Assembly: GCF_018860345.1 (NCBI RefSeq)
Contig: NZ_JAHKPJ010000025.1
Span: 1-64,000 of the forward strand
DNA: 64,000 nucleotides
Origin: Psychrosphaera sp. F3M07
Lineage (GTDB): Bacteria; Pseudomonadota; Gammaproteobacteria; Enterobacterales; Alteromonadaceae
Direction: 5' to 3'
Below, one piece after another: positions 1-9,193 of the stretch. Position numbers and translations under genes: made by a program. The notes beneath the pieces are model-generated. The model did not search any database. It was not told the DNA's origin and worked only from the letters and a program-made list of their open reading frames with translations. Within the stretch, counting starts at the first letter, position 1, and every line of letters starts with the position of its first letter.

Positions 1-126
1 ACGTATTTTAGGACGAGACAAACCTAATAAACCCAACATGCTTCGACCGAACCATCGAGTTAATCGATTCCCTAGCCTTGAGTGATGTGTTTGTAATTCA
101 GGTATTGTATTTTTACGTGATGTCAT
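1..126 (-). CDS. Probable lysophospholipid acyltransferase, N-terminal 42 codons only
   Basis: A reading frame on the minus strand starts with ATG at 126-124 and is still open at base 1, so only about 42 residues are visible. The visible part is basic and ends in a segment of the type RW.GRS.L.LLG, which resembles the N-terminus of PlsC-type 1-acyl-glycerol-3-phosphate acyltransferases (a membrane-associated helix before the catalytic HX4D motif). The catalytic motif would lie outside the window, so the call rests on weak similarity remembered from the family. The upstream sequence contains TTAGGTC as a poor ribosome binding site. It is transcribed divergently from the MazG-like gene. It could also be an unrelated small basic protein. 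Confidence 0.45.
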   Translation of the reverse strand, partial: MTSRKNTIPELQTHHSRLGNRLTRWFGRSMLGLLGLSRPKIR

Positions 127-353
127 TTTAACGGACCTAATAATTCGCTTTAAAGTAGGAGTTAACCAATGTGGTTACCATATAGTAAAACCAAATAAGC
201 GGCAAAGTGTTCCTGTGATCTTATTATCAAAAACCGTTAAAAATTAGTATTAATGTGATAAGTCAGCACTAACAAAGTTAACATTGTTGGATTATTTGCC
301 CAAGCTAGGTATGGTGAGCGACATACTTTAATTAATTCCAGTTAGGCAAATAA

Positions 354-638
354 ATGAAAATCAACGACATTGCAAAACAGAACTATGAATGGGTTGAAAA
401 AATGGGATGGCATAATAAAACCACCCTAGAAGCTTTGGCACTCGTTGCATCTGAAGTTGGCGAAGCTATTAACGAATGCAGAAATGAAAAGCCAACCGAT
501 GCCTTTGGTGAAGAACTTGCCGATATAGTATTAAGAGTATTAGACATTGCGCACTGGCAAGGGATAGATCTTGAAAAGGAGATCCACGCCAAAATGCAGA
601 AAAATCAGTTAAGAGGGACTCGGGGAAGAAGTAAATAA
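354..638 (+). CDS. MazG-like nucleotide pyrophosphohydrolase
   Basis: This 94-residue protein has the signature of the all-alpha NTP pyrophosphohydrolase (MazG-like) superfamily. A first acidic pair, E34-x-x-E37, sits in the segment SEVGEA, and a second motif E54-x-x-D57 (EELAD) follows; these residues bind the Mg2+ that holds the triphosphate. Family members hydrolyse nucleoside triphosphates to monophosphate and pyrophosphate, often as house cleaning of non-canonical nucleotides; the substrate cannot be told from sequence. The length fits the short single-domain type, not full MazG. The gene stands alone, divergent from the partial acyltransferase gene, and is followed closely by a rho-independent terminator. 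Confidence 0.8.
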   Translation: MKINDIAKQNYEWVEKMGWHNKTTLEALALVASEVGEAINECRNEKPTDAFGEELADIVLRVLDIAHWQGIDLEKEIHAKMQKNQLRGTRGRSK

Positions 639-656
639 CGTCTTCCCGATTTTTTT
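621..656 (+). terminator. Rho-independent terminator after the MazG-like gene
   Basis: A GGGAAGA / TCTTCCC stem (623-629 with 641-647) is followed by a run of seven T. It overlaps the last codons of the MazG-like gene and separates it from the convergent GGDEF-EAL gene. Confidence 0.85.
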
Positions 657-658
657 AA

Positions 659-3580
659 TTAATCTAACGCCCAATGGTTTGTTTTGCTCAAGGCTTCAAC
701 GTCACCAAGAGGTAAAGGTCTGGCGTATAAGTAACCCTGCCCTTGATCACAACCTAACTCAATTAACAAACTAGCGTGTTCGGATAACTCGATCCCTTCA
801 GCGATAACGGTTAAGTTGAACCCTCTTGCCATATTTATAATCGTTTCAATTAACGCACTATCAGACAAATCTGTATGCATTTCTTTAACAAATGCCTGAT
901 CAATTTTTAATTTATCAATTGGGAAGTGTTTTAAATATGACAACGATGAATAACCAGTTCCAAAGTCATCAATAGCAATGCTTACACCGAGTTCTTTTAG
1001 TTGTTTAAACAAATCCATAATTGCATCAGCCCGTTTCATGATTGCATTTTCAGTTATTTCTAACTCCAATCCTTTAGGGTCAATTCCACTCTTTTCAATC
1101 TGTTGTTTAATGTCATTAAAAAAGTCACCAAAACCAAAATCACGCGGTGAAATATTCAATGACAAACAACCGGTAAAACCACGGCCCTGCCAAACTTTCA
1201 ACTGTTTACAGCCTTGTTCTAACACCCACTTTGAAATGTCATGGATGATTCCACGTTCTTCTGCTAACTCTATAAATTCACTTGCAGCCAACAAGCCTTT
1301 TTCAGGATGATTCCAACGAATTAATGCTTCAACGCCAGTTAAAGCCCCAGTTAATAAATCAACTTGGGGTTGGTAAAACAGTTCGAGCTCATTTTGTTCA
1401 ATCGCATGTTTGAGCTGCACAGACAATTTCAACTTCACGTCTGCTTGTTGCAACAAAGATTCGGTATAAAATGAATAGGTATTACGGCCATTTTGTTTTG
1501 CTCTGTACATTGCCGCATCGGCGAAAGTGACTAAATTCTCTGCGTCTTTTGCATCGTTAGGGAAAATAGATATACCTATACTCGTACCAATAAACACCTC
1601 ATTCTCACCACTGAGCATAAATGGTTTATTGATGTCGTTAATTATATCTTGAGCCACCAAGATCAAATCATCTAAGTGAGCAACGCCTTCAACTAAAAGA
1701 ACAAATTCATCACCACCTATTCTGGAAACGGTATCTGACTGACGCATTCGGTCTGACATTCTATTTGCTACTTGTTTAAGTAATTCGTCCCCTGCAACAT
1801 GACCTAAACTGTCGTTCACAATTTTAAACTTATCTAAATCAATAAATAAAACCGCTAACTTACTTTCTTGTCTTTTCGCTAGTCCAATGGCATGTTTCAA
1901 CCGAGACTTAAGCATCAATCGATTTGGTAACCCCGTTAATGCATCATAATGTGCTAATCTCTCTAACCTTTGCTCTGATTGTTTTAGGCGTGTTATATCA
2001 GAGAAAACCCCCACATAATTAATCAGCTCACCGTATTCATCTTCCACTTTACTGATTGACAATAATTCAGGGTAAACATCGCCATTTTTACGTCTATTCC
2101 AAATTTCGCCACGCCAAAAACCTAAGGTATCCACCTGAGAAAACATCTCAGCAAAAAATTCAGGACCATGTCGATTTGAGCTCAATATTGCAGGCGTCTT
2201 ACCGATAGAGTCCGCTTCTTCATAACCGGTTATCGCCGTAAAACCATGGTTAACAGCAATTATTATTTGATTTGGATCCGTTATTAATACGCCTTCCTGT
2301 GAGTTTTCAAATACTTTTGCATCTAGCTGTAACTTCTTCTCGATTTCAACTCGTTTTGTGATGTCATGAATGATTGAAAATAATATAGGTGTGTCATCGA
2401 CCATCATTGGCGAAGTGTGGACCTCAACTTGCCTAATTGTACCGTCTGCTAATTTATGCGGAAATACGGAAAATTTTTGTTCAATATCAAGCGATCTTGC
2501 ATGTTCAGACTCCGCTTTATCCATTGGAAAACCGCTCAAATCTTGTATGCGTTTTTTACGCAGTTGCTGGTGGCTGTAACCATAGAATTCAATTGCAGAA
2601 TCGTTAGCATCGATAATTTTTCCGGAAGTTTGTTCGATAAGAAACATTACCGAATCATGATCTTTAAAGAAAGTACGGAAACGCTGCTCAGACTCTAATA
2701 GCTTTTTAATCGCATCCCTGTGTAGTAATTCAATATTTTGTTTTTGACGAAGGATCAAAAATGTAATCATAAAGATAACTAACGCTAGAGACCAAACCAC
2801 TATGGTAATGGAATATGTTAGCCAACCTTCTATAGGTTCTGCCGCTATGCGCCAACTGCCATAAGGTAAATTAATGTCGAGTTGTGCTGGCGAAGTATCA
2901 AAGATACCAAGGTCACCAAAAAATATTTCTCCATTGGTCCCACTGGCGTTCTTGCCTCTTAACCCAATCCTAAGGTGATTTTGAGACGTTATCCCACTAT
3001 CTGATAATATACTTTTATAATCTAAAACAATGGAAGCAATGCCCCATAACTCACCAGTAGACGACACAAATATGGGTTGTCTGGCAATGAGTCCAACTCC
3101 ACCTTGGACTAAATTTAAGGGCCCTGCGACTATGATTTTATTTAAATTTACGGATTGAATGGCGGCGAGTTTTTGCTCCAGATTTTTTTTGTAATCTAAA
3201 CCAATTGCTTTTTCATTGCCTGCCATAGGGTACATGTGAGAAATAACGAGATCTTTTGCTAAGGCGATATTACGTATTCGGTTATCACTAATTAATGTCT
3301 CGCGTGCGAACAATTCAAATTGCTGCTGCGTAAGGTCTGGATTTAACGAAGCGTAAGTTATCAATCCTTGAGGTAACTTCAAATTTTCATTAATCAGAAA
3401 TTCAAGGCGAGCTCGAAAGTCAGAAAGCGCACGAGTAACCATAACAACTTGCTCTTGACGATCATGTGTAAATTTCGAATACTCAAAAAAAGCTAAAAAA
3501 CTAAAGATAAGAAAAGAGGCAAAAACGATACTAAGGGTAAACTTCTTCTTAGGATTTTTATAATACTTTTGTTTTTTCAC
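659..3580 (-). CDS. Membrane CHASE-PAS-PAS-GGDEF-EAL c-di-GMP signalling protein
   Basis: This 973-residue protein probably makes or breaks down cyclic di-GMP in response to an extracytoplasmic signal. It begins with a basic stretch and a transmembrane helix (about residues 14-33), then a periplasmic CHASE-type sensor region (about 40-245) and a second membrane helix (about 255-275). Two PAS domains follow (about 295-410 and 420-540). The GGDEF domain (about 545-705) keeps the GGDEF signature and an upstream RQSD that matches the RxxD product-inhibition site. The EAL domain (about 720-965) keeps the EAL motif, the N in LNIS, E in EITE, the DDFGTG loop, the K in KID, the E in AEGIE and the final Q in DQGQGY. 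Both catalytic halves therefore look intact; which one dominates cannot be read from sequence. It stands alone. Confidence 0.93.
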   Translation of the reverse strand: MKKQKYYKNPKKKFTLSIVFASFLIFSFLAFFEYSKFTHDRQEQVVMVTRALSDFRARLEFLINENLKLPQGLITYASLNPDLTQQQFELFARETLISDNRIRNIALAKDLVISHMYPMAGNEKAIGLDYKKNLEQKLAAIQSVNLNKIIVAGPLNLVQGGVGLIARQPIFVSSTGELWGIASIVLDYKSILSDSGITSQNHLRIGLRGKNASGTNGEIFFGDLGIFDTSPAQLDINLPYGSWRIAAEPIEGWLTYSITIVVWSLALVIFMITFLILRQKQNIELLHRDAIKKLLESEQRFRTFFKDHDSVMFLIEQTSGKIIDANDSAIEFYGYSHQQLRKKRIQDLSGFPMDKAESEHARSLDIEQKFSVFPHKLADGTIRQVEVHTSPMMVDDTPILFSIIHDITKRVEIEKKLQLDAKVFENSQEGVLITDPNQIIIAVNHGFTAITGYEEADSIGKTPAILSSNRHGPEFFAEMFSQVDTLGFWRGEIWNRRKNGDVYPELLSISKVEDEYGELINYVGVFSDITRLKQSEQRLERLAHYDALTGLPNRLMLKSRLKHAIGLAKRQESKLAVLFIDLDKFKIVNDSLGHVAGDELLKQVANRMSDRMRQSDTVSRIGGDEFVLLVEGVAHLDDLILVAQDIINDINKPFMLSGENEVFIGTSIGISIFPNDAKDAENLVTFADAAMYRAKQNGRNTYSFYTESLLQQADVKLKLSVQLKHAIEQNELELFYQPQVDLLTGALTGVEALIRWNHPEKGLLAASEFIELAEERGIIHDISKWVLEQGCKQLKVWQGRGFTGCLSLNISPRDFGFGDFFNDIKQQIEKSGIDPKGLELEITENAIMKRADAIMDLFKQLKELGVSIAIDDFGTGYSSLSYLKHFPIDKLKIDQAFVKEMHTDLSDSALIETIINMARGFNLTVIAEGIELSEHASLLIELGCDQGQGYLYARPLPLGDVEALSKTNHWALD

Positions 3581-3650
3581 ACAGATCCAAGTGCACTAAG
3601 TGCTATTAATTAATCGCGTATTTAACCGTAATAGCACTATAAATACCAGT

Positions 3651-3671
3651 GGAAAAACCTTTTGGTTTTCT
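3651..3671 (-). terminator. Possible terminator downstream of the tRNA-linked repeats
   Basis: On the minus strand a GAAAACC / GGTTTTTC hairpin with a four-base loop is followed by a short T-rich stretch. It lies to the left of the tRNA-Phe repeat array, where a leftward tRNA transcript would have to end before the GGDEF-EAL gene. The T tract is short, so the call is tentative. Confidence 0.35.
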
Positions 3672-3864
3672 AAGCTAAAGGGCGTTACAAGCTGAGTTCT
3701 CAACACATTAATTTAATGTGTGAAATCAGTTCCAAATCAGAAGAATAGAATAATCCTCAATATATTCAACATTTAAGCTTAATAATTGAGATTACTTAGC
3801 CAAATGAACCACCCAAAAAACGCAACGCCTGATATTTAAATGATACTTTATATTGCCGTTAATT

Positions 3865-4117
3865 AGGGGGAATATAAATAAGGTGCCTCCCCCGGAAAAA
3901 TTTGTCGGGAACAAATTTTAACAGCCGTAGGCTGGCCGCTTGCGGTGAAATACATGGACGTATTTCATAATCTAACCTCGCGCAGCGAGCGTTCGATTGT
4001 GTCGGGCTTAATTTTAATATCCGCCAATGCATATTGTGCAAACGATAAGCGTGCGAAAAACATTCAGACTGAATAACATTTGAAATTGGCGTTAAATAAT
4101 TGAGGGAATATTAAGAT
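3865..4117 (-). repeat. tRNA-Phe-linked repeat, unit A
   Basis: This unit is a nearly exact copy of unit C (4623-4861): I count four differences over roughly 235 bases. Read on the tRNA strand it ends at the left in a relic of the tRNA-Phe 3' end (TCCGGGGGAGGCACC, complement of 3882-3896; one base missing relative to the other copies). Next to the relic are consecutive hairpins: AAATTTG/CAAATTT, CAGCC/GGCTG, CCGC/GCGG and GAAATAC/GTATTTC. It is the unit furthest from the tRNA genes and presumably the end of the tRNA transcript. Confidence 0.85.
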
Positions 4118-4622
4118 GGTGCCTCGACCCGGAGCATGAATGTCTGGAACATTCATCAACAGCTTTAGCTGGCCCGTAGGGCTTGATGTTGTTCCATTTG
4201 CTTATTTACACAATCAGCAAACCAAAACATGTTTGACTCTCTACTCCGGTTTTTATGCAAAGGTCACTGGTTGAAATAGTTAGTACCTACATCCATTTAA
4301 TTTCTTAAACATGTTTTGTCATGTCTACGATAGGTTTAAAAATCGTTTATGCTTCGCTAAATTGATTTGACGTAGACAGCTATGCCTACAACAATTTATC
4401 TCGACTAAACAATTTTTAATTCCTACTGAATTCGCAAATAAACAAGCGTAACAACATATTCATGTATGTGCTGAGTCATCGAACTGAGCGAAGCGAACGT
4501 TCGATGTGTCGAGAAACTATCTTAGAATTCCCCACGGCATATTGTGCGGACGATAGGCATACGAAAAATATCCAGAATATATAAAATATTAAATTTAATA
4601 ATATAAGAATGGGGAATATTAA
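4118..4622 (-). repeat. tRNA-Phe-linked repeat, unit B, diverged and longer
   Basis: This unit starts at the left with an exact 3' end of tRNA-Phe (complement of 4117-4132) and is about twice as long as units A and C. The three hairpins next to the relic have different sequences but the same layout as in A and C: ATGAATGT/ACATTCAT, CAGCT/AGCTG and CCC/GGG. The right-hand part (about 4488-4622) is an alignable but diverged copy of the right part of A and C, including the shared core CATATTGTGC. The middle, about 4185-4470, is not found in A or C. It contains two copies of the palindrome AAACATGTTT (4225-4234 and 4308-4317) and a GTCTACG/CGTAGAC inverted repeat (4323-4329 and 4371-4377). Confidence 0.75.
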
Positions 4623-4861
4623 GATGGTGCCTCGCCCCGGAAAAATTTGCCGGGAACAAATTTTAACAGCCGTAGGCTGGCCGCTTGCGGTGAAATACAT
4701 GGACGTATTTCATAATCTAACCTCGCGCAGCGAGCGTTCGATTGTGTCGGGCTTAATTTTAATATCCGCCAATGCATATTGTGCAAACGATAAGCGTGCG
4801 AAAAACATTCAGACTGAATCACATTTGAAATTGGCGTTAAATAATTGGGGGAATATTAAGA
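4623..4861 (-). repeat. tRNA-Phe-linked repeat, unit C
   Basis: This unit lies directly downstream of the tRNA-Phe gene at 4862-4937 in the direction of transcription. It ends at 4626-4641 in a relic of the tRNA 3' end (GGTGCCTCGCCCCGG on the plus strand), followed by ATCTTAATATTCCCC, the same sequence that follows the real tRNA-Phe 3' end. It carries the same four hairpins as unit A. The arrangement, tRNA 3' end plus spacer repeated downstream of a tRNA gene, resembles the rtT repeats after E. coli tyrT. Confidence 0.85.
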
Positions 4862-4937
4862 TGGTGCCTCGACCCGGAATCGAACCAGGGACACGAGGAT
4901 TTTCAATCCTCTGCTCTACCGACTGAGCTATCGAGGC
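4862..4937 (-). tRNA. tRNA-Phe (GAA)
   Basis: The minus strand folds as a standard 76-base tRNA. The acceptor stem is GCCTCGA with TCGAGGC, the anticodon loop is TTGAAAA (anticodon GAA), the T loop is TTCGATT and CCA is encoded. It is the last tRNA of a Phe-Thr-Phe operon and is identical to the copies at 5103-5178 and 15963-16038. Its 3' end is the sequence duplicated in the downstream repeat units. Confidence 0.98.
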
Positions 4938-4976
4938 ACATAGTGTGCTTTTTACTTTTGGTACTGTTTAAAAGAG

Positions 4977-5052
<76 letters not shown>

Positions 5053-5102
5053 ACATGATCTTTTAACAAGAACACCGTTAAATTGCCGTATCTATAAAGA
5101 AA

Positions 5103-5178
5103 TGGTGCCTCGACCCGGAATCGAACCAGGGACACGAGGATTTTCAATCCTCTGCTCTACCGACTGAGCTATCGAGGC
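5103..5178 (-). tRNA. tRNA-Phe (GAA)
   Basis: First gene of the Phe-Thr-Phe operon on the minus strand. It has the same 76-base sequence as the other two tRNA-Phe copies in the window, with anticodon GAA and encoded CCA. Confidence 0.98.
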
Positions 5179-5194
5179 AAATTTAACGGCAGGG

Positions 5195-5223
5195 AGGATA
5201 AATAAAATAAGGTCAGATAGCAA
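5195..5223 (-). promoter_or_regulatory. Probable sigma-70 promoter of the Phe-Thr-Phe tRNA operon
   Basis: On the minus strand TTGCTA (5223-5218) and TATCCT (5200-5195) are 17 bases apart and are followed by a GC-rich discriminator (CCCTGCC). Such discriminators are typical of stable-RNA promoters under stringent control. The start site would lie only about ten bases before the first tRNA-Phe. Confidence 0.55.
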
Positions 5224-5438
5224 CTGATATTTAACAAATAACCAACTTACTCATACTGCCTGCTCGAATAACAAACAAGCAGTTAAAAAGTCACTTCAAT
5301 ATGTTACGTCGACAACTTAATATATTTAACTCTCCTTCCGGCAATTTCTAAATATTTTATGCATTTCCATACTTCTTGCACAATTTTTCATTACTACTAG
5401 GTTATAAGTTAATGCGCAAATAATAGAAGAGTATTTTC

Positions 5439-6407
5439 ATGAATAAAGTTATAGCTTTTAGTGCCCCCATATTAAGTATATTTTTACTAATTTCTTGTGG
5501 TAATGATGACAGTGACGATGAGGTAATTGTTGATGATTCATCAAGCTATGCCGTTGATATAACAAAGTTCTCAGCAGCACAAGAAATTGAAGAAGTATCC
5601 TGTACATTATCGAACGGAATCTCATCAACTTGTTATCAAATTACAATTACTGGGTTCCCATCAGACAGAGACGAACTTGGACCATTTTGTCCTCCAAGTA
5701 CCTCTACCGAAGCGGCAGACACAGGTAAGTGGTTTGATGACGGTGTATTATATGATTTAACTGGGGAATTCATTAGTAATTTAGACACATTTTATGGCGA
5801 TAGTTTTTGGCAACTATATGATGAAAATGGCAAGGTGAGTATCACTAACACGCAAGAGTCATGTGAAGCTGCAGCAAGGCCCGATGTTGATGCGGCTTAT
5901 TATAACCATTGTGTTGAATGTGATATTAATTATTACAGTGAAGAAACCGGTCGTGGCGTTTCCTCAACTTACTTAATTCCCGTGACTCCTGTACCTCGTT
6001 CAAACTCAGGATCGATAAATCACAACAGTGTTGGTGTTGCGTTTAATGGTGTTACTTTAGATGCTGCCGCCCCGACTGAAGCAATATTAAGTGCTTACAC
6101 AATTGCAGCGTTCGATGATTGTGTTGGCCATGTAAACCCTTTTGCGGGTTATCATTACCACGGAGCCAACCACGGTGAAGGTACATGTCCAGGCGTTGAA
6201 TATGAAGAAGATGGTCACGCCGGTGCATTTGGATATGCAATGGACGGATATGCCATATACAGTATGTTAGATGAAAACGGCGAGGAAGAAACCGACTTAG
6301 ACTCATGCCGTGGACACACAGACGATATCCGGGGTTATCATTACCACTCTGCAGGCGCTGGTGAAAACATGTTCATTGGTTGTTTTACTGGTGAGACAGC
6401 GGAGTAA
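5439..6407 (+). CDS. YHYH-domain lipoprotein
   Basis: This 322-residue protein has an N-terminal signal with lipobox LISC (Cys20), followed by an Asp-rich linker (about residues 22-34), so it is predicted to be a lipoprotein on the periplasmic or outer side. The C-terminal half carries the motif that names the YHYH family twice: GYHYHGANHGEG near residue 245 and GYHYHSAGAG near residue 305, with GYAMDGYAIY between them. Family members are found in marine bacteria; I know of no established reaction. Multiple Cys suggest disulfides or metal binding, and the His-Tyr motifs could bind a metal, but that is inference. AGAAGAG seven bases before the ATG is a good ribosome binding site. Five bases separate it from the next gene, so the two are probably one operon. 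Confidence 0.85.
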   Translation: MNKVIAFSAPILSIFLLISCGNDDSDDEVIVDDSSSYAVDITKFSAAQEIEEVSCTLSNGISSTCYQITITGFPSDRDELGPFCPPSTSTEAADTGKWFDDGVLYDLTGEFISNLDTFYGDSFWQLYDENGKVSITNTQESCEAAARPDVDAAYYNHCVECDINYYSEETGRGVSSTYLIPVTPVPRSNSGSINHNSVGVAFNGVTLDAAAPTEAILSAYTIAAFDDCVGHVNPFAGYHYHGANHGEGTCPGVEYEEDGHAGAFGYAMDGYAIYSMLDENGEEETDLDSCRGHTDDIRGYHYHSAGAGENMFIGCFTGETAE

Positions 6408-6412
6408 TACGT

Positions 6413-6703
6413 ATGAAGATTAAATTAGCTATTGTTTTGATCGCCTTGCTGTCAAACATTTCTGTAGTAAATGCTCATGACTCACATACACATAAAGCAC
6501 CTTGGCAAGCCTGTGAACAAAAACAAAAAGCTCAACAATGCGCGTATCACAACGGTGTTGGCGATCTCTTTATAGGCACATGCCAATCTTTTAAACAGCA
6601 GTTAACTTGCGTAAGGAACAAACCCATTGTTTATGCTAGCGAACTTGCAACAAAAGCCAAACAAAAAATAAAAAGTAAAGCTGTTGTGATCAGTAAGTAC
6701 TGA
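6413..6703 (+). CDS. Small Cys-rich exported protein in an operon with the YHYH lipoprotein
   Basis: This 96-residue protein starts with a clear Sec signal peptide (predicted cleavage VNA-HD after residue 21), then a His-rich start of the mature part (HDSHTH). A compact core has four Cys (34, 43, 57, 66) in the pattern C-x8-C-x13-C-x8-C, with the segment GVGDLFIGTC in the middle. The pattern suggests a small disulfide-bonded domain, and I have seen similar short domains annotated as hypothetical in other proteobacteria. The basic tail ends at KSKAVVISKY. Function is unknown. The five-base spacing to the YHYH gene suggests the two act in the same exported process. Confidence 0.75.
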   Translation: MKIKLAIVLIALLSNISVVNAHDSHTHKAPWQACEQKQKAQQCAYHNGVGDLFIGTCQSFKQQLTCVRNKPIVYASELATKAKQKIKSKAVVISKY

Positions 6704-6796
6704 GAGACTGAATACTTAAAAGAATTGGTATTATCTGTAACTTACTGTTTATAAATAAGTAACTCGGCGTTATCCGTGACGTACCCAACCTAATAA

Positions 6797-6832
6797 GAAG
6801 TGCATTAATGATTGTTAATGCGCTTCTCATTT
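6797..6832 (+). terminator. Possible terminator after the YHYH operon
   Basis: A stem GAAGTGCATTA/TAATGCGCTTC with one internal mismatch is followed by TCATTTAT. The stem is convincing and the T tract weak. Confidence 0.5.
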
Positions 6833-6877
6833 ATCCCTCTAGTTAATTAAAATCTCAACTTTTCCTGCAACAAAACG

Positions 6878-6906
6878 TTGCGCTGAAAAATTGAATAGCT
6901 TAGTAT
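6878..6906 (+). promoter_or_regulatory. Probable sigma-70 promoter of the thiamine operon
   Basis: TTGCGC (6878-6883) and TAGTAT (6901-6906) are 17 bases apart. The predicted start, about 6912-6915, coincides with the first base of the TPP aptamer P1 stem, which supports the assignment. Confidence 0.55.
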
Positions 6907-6914
6907 CGCCTCGA

Positions 6915-7010
6915 CTTGTCGGAGTGCCAATTACATTTTTGTGTTGGCTGAGATCGCGAAAGCGGGATCCGTAGAACCTGATTCAGACTAATATCTGCGA
7001 AGGAAACAAG
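6915..7010 (+). promoter_or_regulatory. TPP (THI-box) riboswitch
   Basis: The aptamer is recognisable from its conserved blocks: CTGAGA (6948-6953), ACCTGA (6976-6981) and GCGAAGG (6997-7003), closed by a P1 stem CTTGT (6915-6919) with ACAAG (7006-7010). It binds thiamine pyrophosphate and should switch off the downstream thiamine genes when TPP is plentiful. Between aptamer and thiC lie a hairpin TTCACCC/GGGTGAA (7034-7052, no T run) and a hairpin GCTCAA/TTGAGC (7107-7122) just before the ribosome binding site. This suggests control of translation start or Rho-dependent termination, not an intrinsic terminator; that mechanism is inferred. Confidence 0.93.
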
Positions 7011-7061
7011 GGAAATAACACCCGTTTTAGTATTTCACCCGCCCTGGGTGAATCATAGTAA

Positions 7062-9128
<2,067 letters not shown>

Positions 9129-9193
9129 AAGCCGTTTGTAATACATACCTTATAAATATGAGTTACAAAGTACATCAAGGAACGAAATACACA

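Noticed and set aside
4476-4700. A 74-codon minus-strand frame across units B and C
   Set aside because: It crosses the boundary between two repeat units and the tRNA relic; its content is not repeated in the other units, so no sign of selection for protein.
3865-4861. The repeat array as a CRISPR or integrated mobile element
   Set aside because: Units are about 240-500 bases long with no short direct repeats plus unique spacers, and no integrase, transposase or cas gene is nearby. tRNA 3'-end copies often mark attachment sites, but nothing mobile lies between the copies.
4609-4926. A 105-codon plus-strand frame across unit C and the tRNA-Phe gene
   Set aside because: It runs antisense through a tRNA gene and repeat and reads the tRNA complement as protein; no ribosome binding site or coding signature.
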